From: JAWVFN01 sp963696625
GTDB lineage: Bacteria > Actinomycetota > Thermoleophilia > Solirubrobacterales > 70-9
NCBI GenBank assembly: GCA_963696625.1
Contig: CAVOKZ010000038.1
Location: forward strand, 124,001 to 188,000
Length of the DNA: 64,000 bases
Direction: 5' to 3'
Shown: one piece after another, positions 8,788-18,111 of the stretch
How the letters are laid out: every line of letters starts with the position of its first letter
Numbering within the stretch: the stretch's first letter is position 1
Translations under genes and position numbers: made by a program
Notes under the pieces: model-generated
What the model saw: only the letters and a program-made list of their open reading frames with translations
The model's database searches: none
Told to the model about the DNA's origin: nothing

Positions 8788-10524
8788 ATGGTTCTCCTGA
8801 TGCTGTTTGCCCTGGTCGCAGGCGCGGGGACGGCGCTCTCGCCATGCGTGCTGCCTGTGCTTCCGGCCGTGCTGTCCGCCGGCGTGACGGGCGGTCGCAG
8901 GCGGCCGCTCGGCGTCGTCACCGGGCTTGTCGTTTCCTTCACGTTCGCCGTGATCGCCCTCGTCTACGTGATCCACGCGCTCGGGCTGCCCAACGACCTG
9001 CTCCGCAACGTCGCGATCGGCGTCCTCTTTGCCTTCGGCTTCACGCTGCTGGTCCCGTCGCTCTCGGACCGGGTCGAGGCCTGGATCAGCCGGGCGGCGC
9101 CCGGCCCGCGCGGCGGCTCCGGAGACGGCTTCGGATCCGGCTTTCTGCTCGGCTTCAGCCTCGGCTTCGTCTATGCGCCGTGCGCGGGGCCGATCCTCGC
9201 CGGGGTGATCACCGTCTCGGCCGCCCAGGACTTCACCGCCGGCAGGCTCGCCGTCGCCCTCGCTTACGCCGTCGGCTCGGGCGCCGTGCTCTACGCGCTG
9301 ATGGTGGGTGGGCGGCGCCTGACCGACCGCCTGGCGCCGATCCGCGGCCAGGTCCAGATCGCGCTGGGCGTGGTGATGATCTGCGTCGCGACGCTGATGG
9401 CGTTCTCGCTCGATACGCGCTTCCAGACCGCGATCGCGAGCGATCTGCCCGGCTTCCTCGTCAACCCCACGGGTGGCATCGAGGACAGCGGCGCGATCGA
9501 GGCCAGCCTGGCCTCTGTGCGCACTCCGGCCGGGGGCGAAACGGTCCGCTTCCCGGCCGAGGAGCTCGACCAGCCGCTGGCGCTGCCCCACGGCCCGCCG
9601 GCGCCCGAGTTCACCGACCCGGGCGAGTGGTTCAACACCGGCGGCGAGCCGCTGACGATGGCCGGCCTGCGCGGCAAGGTCGTGCTGATCGACTTCTGGA
9701 CCTACACCTGCATCAACTGCCTGCGCACGCTGCCCTACCTCGAGTCCTGGTACGAGAAGTACAAGAACGACGGGCTCGTCGTCGTCGGCGTCCACACGCC
9801 CGAGTTCCCGTTCGAGCGCGACGCGGGCAACGTCGAGCGGGCGATCGCCGACAACCACCTCACCTACCCGGTGGTCCAGGACAATGACTACGGGATCTGG
9901 GACTCCTACGGCAACCGCGCCTGGCCCGCGCACTGGCTGATCGACGCCGACGGCACCATCCGCTACCTGCACGAGGGCGAGGGGTCCTACGAGGAGACCG
10001 AGCAGGCGATCCGCATGCTGCTCCACGATTCAGGCCGCGGCGACCTCGGCGCGGGAGCGACGGCGAGCGGGGTCGAGACCTTCTCCCTCCAGACGACGAC
10101 GCCCGAGAGCTACCTCGGCGCGGCCCGCGCCGAGCGCTTCGTCAACGGGCGAATCGCGCCGGGAACCCAGGACTTCGGCTTGGGTGAACACCTGCTGCCG
10201 CCCGAGGGTCTCGCCTACAACGGCACCTGGGACATCGCCCCCGACGGCGCGACGGCCGAAGCATATGCGTCGCTGAGCCTCTCGTTCAACGCCAAGCAGG
10301 TCTTCCTCGTGCTCGGCTCGACCGACCGGCCGCGCCCGCTGCGGGTCGAGCTCGACGGCGAGCCGGTCCCCAAAGCGCTCGCCGGCGCCGACATCCGCAA
10401 AGGCGTCGCCACGATCAACCGCCAGCGCCTCTACCGCCTGATCGACCTGCCCGAGGTCGGCCGCCACGAGCTGACCCTGCACTTCGCGCCCGGGATCTCC
10501 GGCTACGCGTTCACGTTTGGGTAG
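8788..10524 (+). CDS. dipZ: DipZ: CcdA-like membrane domain fused to TlpA-type thioredoxin
   Basis: 578 aa. Residues 1-220 form a CcdA/DsbD-type polytopic domain, with the redox cysteines in SPCVLPVLPAVLSAG and YAPCAGPILAGV. Residues 270-420 form an extracytoplasmic TlpA/thioredoxin domain with the active site WTYTCINCLRTLPYL (CINC) and the AhpC/TlpA block VVVGVHTPEFPFE. The C-terminal 150 residues are a beta-rich domain found in DipZ proteins such as M. tuberculosis Rv2874. The role is to carry electrons from cytoplasmic thioredoxin across the membrane to extracytoplasmic thiols (cytochrome c maturation or thiol repair). Its 3' end overlaps the convergent methyltransferase by 22 bases. Confidence 0.88.
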   Translation: MVLLMLFALVAGAGTALSPCVLPVLPAVLSAGVTGGRRRPLGVVTGLVVSFTFAVIALVYVIHALGLPNDLLRNVAIGVLFAFGFTLLVPSLSDRVEAWISRAAPGPRGGSGDGFGSGFLLGFSLGFVYAPCAGPILAGVITVSAAQDFTAGRLAVALAYAVGSGAVLYALMVGGRRLTDRLAPIRGQVQIALGVVMICVATLMAFSLDTRFQTAIASDLPGFLVNPTGGIEDSGAIEASLASVRTPAGGETVRFPAEELDQPLALPHGPPAPEFTDPGEWFNTGGEPLTMAGLRGKVVLIDFWTYTCINCLRTLPYLESWYEKYKNDGLVVVGVHTPEFPFERDAGNVERAIADNHLTYPVVQDNDYGIWDSYGNRAWPAHWLIDADGTIRYLHEGEGSYEETEQAIRMLLHDSGRGDLGAGATASGVETFSLQTTTPESYLGAARAERFVNGRIAPGTQDFGLGEHLLPPEGLAYNGTWDIAPDGATAEAYASLSLSFNAKQVFLVLGSTDRPRPLRVELDGEPVPKALAGADIRKGVATINRQRLYRLIDLPEVGRHELTLHFAPGISGYAFTFG

Positions 10525-11435
10525 ACAGGCTTCTTCGCTGAGACCAGCAGGTTGTAGAAGAGCTCCGGGGGCAACCTCGGCTCGAGCAGCTTCGTGTCGA
10601 CCTTCTGCAGGGCGATGTAGCTGCGGAAGGCGAACCTGCGCCAGCGCATCGGCACCTCCTCGGGCTCGGCGCTCGCCTCGAGGCCGCGCATCGTCCAGCC
10701 GTGGACGTTGGCGAGCAGCTCCTCGCCGCGTACCTTGATCTCGCCGAACTCGGCGTCCTTGGCGAAGCGGCGCAGGTCGCCGGGCGAGAAGGCGTGGACG
10801 TCGACCTCGGGCTCGAGCTTGTGGCCGTGGTCGGCGTGCGGGTCCTCGCGCAGCTTGCCGGCGCCGACGAGGCGGCGCCAGAACGGTGCCGCGAGAACCG
10901 CGGTCGTCTTCGGCACCGCCGCGAGCAGGTCGCCGTAGCGCGAGGGCTCGCCGCAGAAGATCATCGTCCCGCCGGGGCGCAGCACGCGCTGAAACTCGCC
11001 GAAGGCCTTGGGCAGGTCGGGGATGTGGTGGAGCACGGCGTGGCCGAAGACGAGGTCGAAGCTCTCGGCCTCGAACGGCAGCAGCTCGGCCTCGGCTCGC
11101 ACGGTGCGGACGTCGAGGTTGAGCTCCTTCGCGTTCGCCTGCAGCGCTTCGAGCATTCCCGGTGAGATGTCGGTCGCAGTCGCCTTGGTGATCACGCCCG
11201 CCTGGAGCAGGTTGAGCGAGAAGTAGCCGGTGCCGGCGCCGATCTCGAGCGCGTCGGCGAACGGCTCGACCGGAACGCCGCCGAGCGCCTTGACGATCTT
11301 GCCCTCGACCTGGTCCTGGCCTACGGGTCCGAAGTCAATCCCCCACTTCGAGTCATATGAACTCGCGGCGGCGTCGTGGTAGCGCCAGTTGACGTCCTTG
11401 ATGTGGTCGGCCGAGGCCGAGCGGGAGGCGGGCAT
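10503..11435 (-). CDS. SAM-dependent class I methyltransferase
   Basis: 310 aa. Motif I is ALEIGAGTGYFSLNLL, followed by an acidic ATATDISPGML strand and LVFGHAVLHHIPDLPKAF (Methyltransf_11 type). The C-terminal 130 residues are specific to this subfamily (HADHGHKLEPEVDVHAF). It is divergent from the Rv3030-like methyltransferase gene across 41 bases. The mycobacterial methylglucose lipopolysaccharide locus also contains a second methyltransferase (Rv3037c), so this gene is a candidate for a similar role. That link rests on neighbourhood only; the substrate could also be a small metabolite or lipid. Confidence 0.75.
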   Translation of the reverse strand: MPASRSASADHIKDVNWRYHDAAASSYDSKWGIDFGPVGQDQVEGKIVKALGGVPVEPFADALEIGAGTGYFSLNLLQAGVITKATATDISPGMLEALQANAKELNLDVRTVRAEAELLPFEAESFDLVFGHAVLHHIPDLPKAFGEFQRVLRPGGTMIFCGEPSRYGDLLAAVPKTTAVLAAPFWRRLVGAGKLREDPHADHGHKLEPEVDVHAFSPGDLRRFAKDAEFGEIKVRGEELLANVHGWTMRGLEASAEPEEVPMRWRRFAFRSYIALQKVDTKLLEPRLPPELFYNLLVSAKKPVYPNVNA

Positions 11436-11476
11436 CGCGAGACGGGAAGGCTACAGCCGCTCTAACGTCCGCGGCC

Positions 11477-12235
11477 GTGAGCGAGGAGATCTACCTCCAG
11501 CGTGACCAGCCCGACGGCGTGCCGCCGCTCGAGCTGACCGGCGAGCGCACTCTGCCCGACGTCCCCGAGGAGAACTACTGGTACCGCCGCCATCTCGCCG
11601 TCTATGAGTGGATCGCCGAGCGCTGCGAGGGCTTGCGGGTGGCCGACCTCGCCTGCGGGGAGGGCTACGGGTCGGATCTGCTCGCGCAGACGTCGGCGTA
11701 CGTGATCGGCGTCGACGCCAACCCCGAGGCCCACGAGCACGCGCGCCTGCGCTACACGCGGCCCAACCTCGACTTCCGCCGCGAGCTGGTCGAGGATTTC
11801 TCCGAGCCGGTCGGCGCGATCGTCTTCCTGCAGACGATCGAGCACGTCCACGAGCCGGGCAAGCTGCTGGCCGGGTTCGCGAAGACCGCGCCGGTCTCCT
11901 ACGTCTCGACCCCGAACCGGCTGACGCTGGCCGGGCCCGAGGCCGAGAAGTCGGAGAACCCCTGGCACCTGAAGGAGTACGACATCGGCGAGTACCGCGG
12001 GCTGCTCGAGTCCCACTTCTCGAGTGTCGAGATCCTCGGTCTGTTCCACGCCCGCAAGCTGCGCGCCCAGGAGATCGCCGACAAGCTCGGTTGGGGTCAC
12101 ATCCACCCGGCGCTGCGGATGACCAAGTCGTTCTACGACCGCTTCGTGCCGGCGATCCGCTCCACGGACTTTCGCCTCTCCGCCGACGACGAACTCGACA
12201 GGGCCCTGGATTTCATAGCCGTCTGCCACTCGTGA
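11477..12235 (+). CDS. SAM-dependent methyltransferase, Rv3030-like (polymethylated glucan)
   Basis: 252 aa from GTG 11477. It carries the subfamily signature LTGERTLPDVPEENYWYRRH before motif I (VADLACGEGYGSDLL). Later blocks are VSTPNRLTLAG, NPWHLKEYD, LGLFHARKLR and TDFRLSADDELDRALDFIAV. From memory these correspond closely to M. tuberculosis Rv3030, the methyltransferase of methylglucose lipopolysaccharide. It overlaps the following GH57 gene by 4 bases (GTGA), and a GT4 gene comes next, the same order as Rv3030-Rv3031-Rv3032. Predicted role: O-methylation of an intracellular alpha-glucan. Confidence 0.8.
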   Translation: MSEEIYLQRDQPDGVPPLELTGERTLPDVPEENYWYRRHLAVYEWIAERCEGLRVADLACGEGYGSDLLAQTSAYVIGVDANPEAHEHARLRYTRPNLDFRRELVEDFSEPVGAIVFLQTIEHVHEPGKLLAGFAKTAPVSYVSTPNRLTLAGPEAEKSENPWHLKEYDIGEYRGLLESHFSSVEILGLFHARKLRAQEIADKLGWGHIHPALRMTKSFYDRFVPAIRSTDFRLSADDELDRALDFIAVCHS

Positions 12236-13632
12236 CCGAGAGCCAGGGCGATCTCGCGATCGTCCTCCACAGCCACATGCCCTACGTCGAAGGGTTCGGC
12301 ACCTACCCGTTCGGCGAGGAGTGGCTGTTCGACGCCGTCGCGCGCTCCTACCTGCCGGTTCTCGACGTCGCCGAGAAGCTGACGATCGGCGTCACCCCGG
12401 TCCTCGCCGACCAGCTCGAGGCCGATGGGGTGGGGGAGCGGATGCTCGCCTTCCTCCGCGAGCACCGGCTCGGGGCGGCCGAGAAGGACGCGGCCGCGTC
12501 CGAGGGAGCGCTGAAGGCGGCGGCCGAGACCCAGGCCGCTCATTACGAGACCGCCGTCACGCGGCTCGAGCAGCTGGGCGGCAACGCCCTCGCGGCCTTC
12601 CAGCAGGCGCAGGGACGGATCGAGCTGATCGCCTCGGCGGCCACGCACGCCGTGCTGCCGAAGCTGGCGACCCGCGAGGCCCAGCGGCTGCAGATCGACG
12701 CCGGGCTGCGCTCGCACCGCCGCCGCTTCGGCGAGCCGGCCGGATTCTGGCTGCCGGAGTGCGGCTACCGCCCCGGCCTCGAGGCGAGGCTGGCCGAGCA
12801 GGGGCTGCGCTACACGTGCCTCGACCAAAGCGCCACCGAGGAGCCGATGGCGGCGCTGGCGCCGGTGCGGATGCCCGGCGGCCCGGTCGCTTTCACGATC
12901 GACTGGCCGAGCGTGAGCCTGGTCTGGTCGCGCGAGGGCTATCCGTCGCACCCCGACTACACCGAGTTCCACCGGCTCTCGGTCAACGGCAGCCGCCTCT
13001 GGTCGGTCGGCGGCGAGCCGCTAGATGCCGCCGCCGAGGCTCGCGCTGTTGCGCACGGCGGGGACTTTCTCGAGGCGATCGCCGCCCGGCTCTCGGAGTT
13101 TTCCGCGACGCGCGGGCGCCGGGGCCTCGTCGTCTTCGCGATCGACACCGAGCTGCTCGGGCACCACTGGTCCGAGGGGGCGCGCTGGCTCGAGGCCGTC
13201 GTCGATCAGGCGGAATCGCGGGGGGTGAACCTGCTCACGCTTTCGGAGGCGCTCGAGACCCACGAGCCCGAGCAGCGTGCGCTGCACGAGTCGAGCTGGG
13301 GCGAGGACAAGAACCTCTCGACCTGGGACTCGCCCTCGGTCTCCGACCTGGCCTGGGGCTCGCGCCGGCTCGAGCTGCGGCTGCTGCGCGAGCTCGCCGG
13401 CGGCGGCCTCGACGACGCCGCCGCGCAGCGCGCCGCGCGTGAGCTGCTCGCGGTCGAGGCCAGCGACTGGGCCTTCCTCGACCACCGCCGCCAGGCGGGC
13501 GACTACGCCTACCTGCGGGCCGTGACGCACGCAGAGGCCCTGTTCGAGGCCATAGAATCGCCCGAGGCCCCTGAGGCGCGGATGCGCAACCTGGCCCCCG
13601 ACATGAGCCTCGCCCCGCTGCTGGCGCCCTGA
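12232..13632 (+). CDS. GH57 1,4-alpha-glucan branching enzyme (Rv3031-like)
   Basis: 466 aa from GTG 12232, coupled to the upstream methyltransferase. The GH57 regions are present: VLHSHMPYVEGFGTYPFGEEW near the N-terminus, the nucleophile Glu in FWLPECGYRPGLE, and the acid/base Asp in FAIDTELLGHHWSEG. The C-terminal helical part (WGEDKNLSTWD, DYAYLRAVTHAEAL) is characteristic of GH57 branching enzymes with the DUF1957 domain. No signal peptide, so it acts on cytoplasmic alpha-glucan. The context with GT4 and methyltransferase favours synthesis of a methylated glucan over bulk glycogen. Confidence 0.87.
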   Translation: MTESQGDLAIVLHSHMPYVEGFGTYPFGEEWLFDAVARSYLPVLDVAEKLTIGVTPVLADQLEADGVGERMLAFLREHRLGAAEKDAAASEGALKAAAETQAAHYETAVTRLEQLGGNALAAFQQAQGRIELIASAATHAVLPKLATREAQRLQIDAGLRSHRRRFGEPAGFWLPECGYRPGLEARLAEQGLRYTCLDQSATEEPMAALAPVRMPGGPVAFTIDWPSVSLVWSREGYPSHPDYTEFHRLSVNGSRLWSVGGEPLDAAAEARAVAHGGDFLEAIAARLSEFSATRGRRGLVVFAIDTELLGHHWSEGARWLEAVVDQAESRGVNLLTLSEALETHEPEQRALHESSWGEDKNLSTWDSPSVSDLAWGSRRLELRLLRELAGGGLDDAAAQRAARELLAVEASDWAFLDHRRQAGDYAYLRAVTHAEALFEAIESPEAPEARMRNLAPDMSLAPLLAP

Positions 13633-13643
13633 ATGGCAAAGCC

Positions 13644-14831
13644 ATGACACGAGCACTGGTTCTCTCCTGGGAGTACCCGCCTCTTATCGAGGGCGGTCTG
13701 GCGCGCGTCGTCCGCAAGCAGTCCGAGGGGCTGGTCGAGCTCGGCATCGACGTCCACGTCCTCACCCGCGGCTCGGAGGAGGAGGCCGAAGCCGACGTCA
13801 ACGGGGTCACCGTCCACCGCGTGCGCGAGCCGACCCGACCCGCCGAGCTCAACGAGTTCGTCGCCTGGGTCGAGCGGATGAACTCGGACATGCTCGCCGC
13901 CGGGGTCGAGCTCGGCGACCGCCACGACTTCGACATCGTCCACGGCCACGACTGGCTGGTCGCCAACGCCTGCGACCACCTCGCCAAGCGCTTCGAGGCG
14001 CCGCTGGTGACCACGATCCACGCGACCGAGCACGGCCGCCACCAGGGCTGGGTCGACAAGCACCCGCAGTCCTACATCCACGGGGTCGAGCGCTGGATCA
14101 CGAACCGCTCCGACCTCGTGCTCGTCTGCTCGACCTTCATGCGCGAGCAGGTCTGCGACATCTTCGGAGTCGAGCCCGAGAAGGTCGAGGTGCTCGCCAA
14201 CGGCATCGACCCCGAGGACCTCCAGCCCCACGACGACGAGGGCCTGGCCAAGCTGCGCGCGGAGTTCGCGACGCCGGACGAGAAGCTCGTCCTGCTCGTC
14301 GGCCGCCTCGTCTACGAGAAGGGCTTCCAGGACGCCCTCGAGGCGCTGCCGGAGATCATCGAGCGCCGGCCCGATACCCGCTTCGTCGTCGCCGGCTCGG
14401 GCACCCACGAGCAGGAGCTGAAGAAGCAGGCCGCCGAGCTCGGGCTGATGGAGCACGGAACCTTCGTCGGCTGGATCGGCGACGACGTGCTCCACTCGCT
14501 CTACCGGATCGCCGACGTCTGCGTGGTGCCCTCGATCTATGAGCCGTTCGGGCTCGTCGCGCTCGAGGCGATGGCCTCGAGCTGCCCCTGCATCGTCGCC
14601 GACACCGGCGGCCTGCGCGAGGTCGTCCCCCACGACGAGGTCGGCCTGCGTTTCCGCGCCCGCGACCCGCAGTCACTGGCGGAGATGACCGTCCGCGTGC
14701 TCGAGGACGCCGAGCTCTGCCGCCGCCTCACCGAGGAGGCGTTCAACCACCTGCAGCGCTTCGACTGGGCCGACGTCGCCGAGCGGACTGCCGAGCTCTA
14801 CGAGGGACTGCTCGCCGAAGCCCGCGCCTAG
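13644..14831 (+). CDS. GT4 alpha-glucosyltransferase (Rv3032-like)
   Basis: 395 aa, GT-B fold. The N-terminal domain starts TRALVLSWEYPPLIEGGLARVV, the glycogen-synthase-like acceptor loop. The donor-binding region has ANGIDPEDLQP, VGRLVYEKGFQDAL and the EX7E motif in PSIYEPFGLVALEAMA. In mycobacteria the orthologous position is Rv3032, the alpha-1,4-glucosyltransferase that elongates methylglucose lipopolysaccharide and also contributes to glycogen. Donor (ADP- or UDP-glucose) cannot be told from sequence. It follows the GH57 gene by 11 bases, so one operon. Confidence 0.85.
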   Translation: MTRALVLSWEYPPLIEGGLARVVRKQSEGLVELGIDVHVLTRGSEEEAEADVNGVTVHRVREPTRPAELNEFVAWVERMNSDMLAAGVELGDRHDFDIVHGHDWLVANACDHLAKRFEAPLVTTIHATEHGRHQGWVDKHPQSYIHGVERWITNRSDLVLVCSTFMREQVCDIFGVEPEKVEVLANGIDPEDLQPHDDEGLAKLRAEFATPDEKLVLLVGRLVYEKGFQDALEALPEIIERRPDTRFVVAGSGTHEQELKKQAAELGLMEHGTFVGWIGDDVLHSLYRIADVCVVPSIYEPFGLVALEAMASSCPCIVADTGGLREVVPHDEVGLRFRARDPQSLAEMTVRVLEDAELCRRLTEEAFNHLQRFDWADVAERTAELYEGLLAEARA

Positions 14832-14847
14832 CGGCCACCAGGCCGCT
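14830..14847. terminator. Bidirectional hairpin between convergent genes
   Basis: AGCGGCC-ACCA-GGCCGCT is a perfect 7-bp stem with a tetraloop, starting at the GT4 stop codon and lying in the 23-base gap to the convergent secreted-protein gene. It probably ends transcription from both sides. There is no long T-tract. Confidence 0.55.
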
Positions 14848-14854
14848 CTCCTTG

Positions 14855-16416
14855 TCAGCCGCGGGCGCGAATCTTGACGGTGCGGGTCTTGCTCGGCCCG
14901 GCGGCGTCGACCACCTTCACCTTCAGCTTCACCCGCTTGCCGATCGGCCCGGTGCGGGTCAGCTTGCCCCGACCGATCCGCAGCTTCAGCGACGGCGAGG
15001 CCGTCTTGATCGCGAGCTTGCGGGCCTTGCGCAGCGAGCCCTTGATCCGCCGTGGCTTGGGTGGCCCGCAGCCGTCGACCGCGGCGGTCGTGTTGCCGGA
15101 CTGGCTGGCGCCGCTCCAGGCGTCGAAGCTCGCGTTGAAGATCGACGGCACATAACAGAGGTCGGCGGTGGTCGCGACGAGGCCGTTCGGCCCGCCGTTG
15201 AACATGAGCGCGAAGTGGCCGATCGGGATGTCGGGGAGGTTCGGGAAGGCGACGCCGGTGCCGGACGGCGTAATCACGAAGCCGCCGACCAGCTTCATCG
15301 CCAGCGGCCCGCGCAGGTCGAGGCCGACCTTGCGCAGCCCAGGATTGGCGATCAGGGCCACGGGACCCTGCAGAGGCTCGGTCAGCAGCGGCGAGGTGGC
15401 GATCGCCGAGCCGACGATGCTGTTCGGCGGGCAGTTGCCGGCATCGAAGGCGGCCTGGTCGCAGGTCTGGGAGAGCACATTGAGTTCGGCCGAGAGGTTG
15501 GGGGGCAGCAGGACCGTCGCATTGCGCAAGCCCGCTTCGCCGACGTCCTGGTCAATCGCCGTGCTCACCGGCGGGTGGCTCTGGGCGGCTGTCTGGCCGG
15601 CGGCGCCGAGCCTGGGGCTGAAGGTGGGGGAGAAGGGCTGTGCGCCGCAGTTGGTCGGCGTGAACGAGGCGCTTCCAGTGACCGTAGTCCCAGGCGCCGT
15701 GTAGGAGTCGGCGGTGAAGTTGGTCGTCGCCGTCGTGCACGAGGTCGGGTTGCGCATGAACGGCCTCGGGGGCATGCCGGCGCCGCCGAGCAGGGTCAGG
15801 TCCATCGAGGTGAGGTGGACCGGGACCGGGACCAGCGGGATGCCGCCAAGGCTGAGCACCGTTGCCGTGTTGGGGAGGTCGTTGATGACGGTGTCGAGCC
15901 CGAAGTCGCTGCCGCGCAGCTGGACCCCCGACTGGATGATGATCGGCGGCAGCAGCACTTCGTCGAGCGGCGGCGGGAGCGTGATCGGCAGCGAGTGGAG
16001 CACGATGCCGAAGCGCGCCGGCTCACCGGGCTGGGCGACGAGGTTGTAGACGTTGCCGGTGACGGTCAGCGCACCAGCCCGAGCACCGAGACACTGCTGG
16101 AGACGTCGCCGACCTCGGTGTTCGCCGGGCAGGCATCGGCGTTCAGCTGGGTGACCGTGCACCGCGGAGTCGCGGTCGGGTCGCCGACCATTCCCGGCGG
16201 CAGCCCGATGGTGAGGTCCTTGATGTCCTCGGCGCCGGTGAGGTCGAGGTGGATGTCGAAGCTCGAGTGGGCGCCGGCCTGGGTGTCGGCGGGCGCCGCT
16301 GTGAGGTTGTCGAGCCCGAAGTCTGCGAAGGCGCTGCTCGGCATCGCCATCGCCGCGACCACCGCCGCGAGCGCGAGCAACGTCGTTCTTATGCGCGCGT
16401 TTTCCCGTCCGTGCAT
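14855..16416 (-). CDS. Secreted surface protein with LPPG repeats, one-base frame disruption near 16080
   Basis: From ATG 16416 there is a signal peptide (TTLLALAAVVAAMAMPSSAFA) followed by FGLDNLTAAPADTQAG and a beta-rich segment with LTIGLPPGMVGDP. The frame breaks at about 16080; restoring one missing base continues LTVTGNVYNLVAQPG to the stop at 14855, 520 aa in total. Several Cys pairs (TPRCTVTQLNADACP, SCTTATTNF, DQAAFDAGNCPPNS) suggest disulfides outside the cell. The C-terminal 80 residues are Lys/Arg-rich. I recall similar proteins from Solirubrobacterales, function unknown. A GGAGAAA ribosome site precedes the ATG. Confidence 0.7.
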
Positions 16417-16498
16417 CGTTTCTCCAGTCGGCTCCGGGCCAATATCGCCTTAGTCCTGGGCAGTGCCCGATGCACCGGTTTGTGCCTGGGCTATTTGT

Positions 16499-17116
16499 CT
16501 AAGGCTCGTCCCAGCGCAGCCTCTGCGGCGCCTCGCGCATCCGGATCACCCGCGCGGGGACGCCGCCGACGACGGCGTTGGCGGGCACGTCCCCGGTGAC
16601 CACGGCGTTCGCGCCGACGACCGCGTTGTCGCCGACGGTCACCCCGCGCAGGAAGCAGGCGTTGTAGCCGATCCAGACGTTGTTGCCGATCTCGACGTCC
16701 TCCATGTAGATGCCCTGTTCGCGGACCGGCTTCTCGACGTCGGCGACGGAGTGGTCGAAGTCGATGAACATCGCTCGGTCTGCGATCACGCATTCGCGGC
16801 CGATCCGCACCTGGCGGTAGGCGGAGATCGTGCACTCCTGGCCCATCACGGTCTTGGCGCCGATCTCGACGAAGCCCTCGTGGCAGCGGATCTTGGTGCC
16901 GTCGCCGATCCAGGTGAAGCGCCCGAAGCGGATCTCGGCGCCCTTGCGGATCTGGAGCTGGAGCGCCCTGCCGAAGAAGACCGGGCCGTCGGTCTTCCAG
17001 CGCCAGCCGGCGGAAGTGAAGAGCCGCCGGCGCAGGTAGCGCCACAGCAGCCGCGCGTACTTCGGCGTCAGCATCCGGTTGCGGGCGAGGAATCCGAGCA
17101 CGGCCGCGCGGATCAT
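16499..17116 (-). CDS. Left-handed beta-helix acyltransferase (Rv3034c-like)
   Basis: 205 aa from ATG 17116; the frame is open further upstream but would run into the divergent meaB. The N-terminus NRMLTPKYARLLWRYLRRR is basic and probably membrane-associating. Hexapeptide repeats follow: VEIGAKTVMGQECTISAYRQVRIG, VIADRAMFIDFDHSV (containing the likely catalytic His), VEIGNNVWIGYNACFLRGVTVG, VVGGVPARVIRMRE. It belongs to the maltose/galactoside O-acetyltransferase superfamily. By neighbourhood with the Rv3030-3032-like genes it may acylate the methylated glucan, as proposed for Rv3034c; this is inference. Confidence 0.78.
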   Translation of the reverse strand: MIRAAVLGFLARNRMLTPKYARLLWRYLRRRLFTSAGWRWKTDGPVFFGRALQLQIRKGAEIRFGRFTWIGDGTKIRCHEGFVEIGAKTVMGQECTISAYRQVRIGRECVIADRAMFIDFDHSVADVEKPVREQGIYMEDVEIGNNVWIGYNACFLRGVTVGDNAVVGANAVVTGDVPANAVVGGVPARVIRMREAPQRLRWDEP

Positions 17117-17150
17117 AGGTCCGCCGACCGCCGTGTCTAGACTCGCCCCG

Positions 17151-18111
17151 ATGTCACCTTCGACCAAGGCCGAGCCGACCCTCGCCGAGCGCCTCGTCGC
17201 CGGCGACAAGCGCGCCCTGGCGCGGGCGATCACGCTGATCGAGAACGACGACCCCGCCGGGTGGGACCTCGTTCGCGAGGTCTACCCGCGGACCGGCAAG
17301 GCGCGGATCGTCGGCCTCACCGGGCCGCCGGGTGTCGGCAAGAGCACCCTGATCGGCGCCTTGACCGCCGAGATGCGAAAGGCCGACCGCGAGGTCGCGG
17401 TGCTCTCGATCGACCCCTCGAGCCCGTTCACCCGGGGGGCCCTGCTCGGCGACCGGATCAGGCTCTCCGAGCACTTCCTCGACAAGGGCGTCTTCATCCG
17501 CTCGATGGCGAGCCGCGGCGCGCTCGGCGGCCTCTCCGAGGCGACCCTGCAGGCGGCGCTGCTGATGGACGCCTCGGGCAAGGACGACGTCTTCATCGAG
17601 ACGGTCGGCGTCGGCCAGGCCGAGATCGACATCGTCGACCACGCCGACACGATCGTCTTGGCGCTGATGCCGGGCTCCGGCGACTCGATCCAGGCGCTCA
17701 AGGCCGGGGTGATGGAGATCCCCGACGTGATCGTCGTCAACAAGTCCGATCACCCGATGACCGACACGATGATCCGCGAGATCAAGGGCGTGCTCGCGCT
17801 CGGCCCGGATGTTTCCTGGCGGGTGCCGATCGTCAAGACCGAGGCCGCGAAGGGGGAGGGGGTCGCCGAGCTCGCCGAGCAGATCACCGCCCACCGCGAG
17901 CACATCGAGGCCGAGGGCACGCTCTCCGAGCGGCGCGCGCGCAACCTCCGCAACGAGGTGGTCGAGCTCGCCACGGCGCGCCTGCGGCGCGAGGTCGAAG
18001 CCTCGGTCGCCGAAGACGACCGGGTTTCCGAGCTGCTCGAGCGGGTAGTGCGCCGAGAAGCTCGACCCGGCGAGCGCCGCGGCGGAGATCAAGGAGCTGC
18101 GAGATGGCTGA
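17151..18111 (+). CDS. meaB: MeaB-type GTPase chaperone of methylmalonyl-CoA mutase (frame disruption near 18054)
   Basis: P-loop GTPase with Walker A GLTGPPGVGKSTLIG, the MeaB/ArgK block SIDPSSPFTRGALLGDRIR, switch II FIETVGVGQAEIDIVDHADT and NKSD base specificity. The frame shifts at about 18054; skipping one base gives the expected end EKLDPASAAAEIKEL with the stop at 18109-18111, 319 aa in total. The stop then overlaps the start of the next gene (ATGGCTGA). The protein loads and protects B12 in methylmalonyl-CoA mutase; both mutase subunits are 8-11 kb downstream. It is divergent from the acyltransferase gene across 34 bases. Confidence 0.85.

Noticed and set aside
11608..12231. N-terminal 200-residue extension of the GH57 enzyme
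   Set aside because: That stretch is the methyltransferase gene read in another frame; the GTG at 12232 with a 4-base overlap is the natural start.
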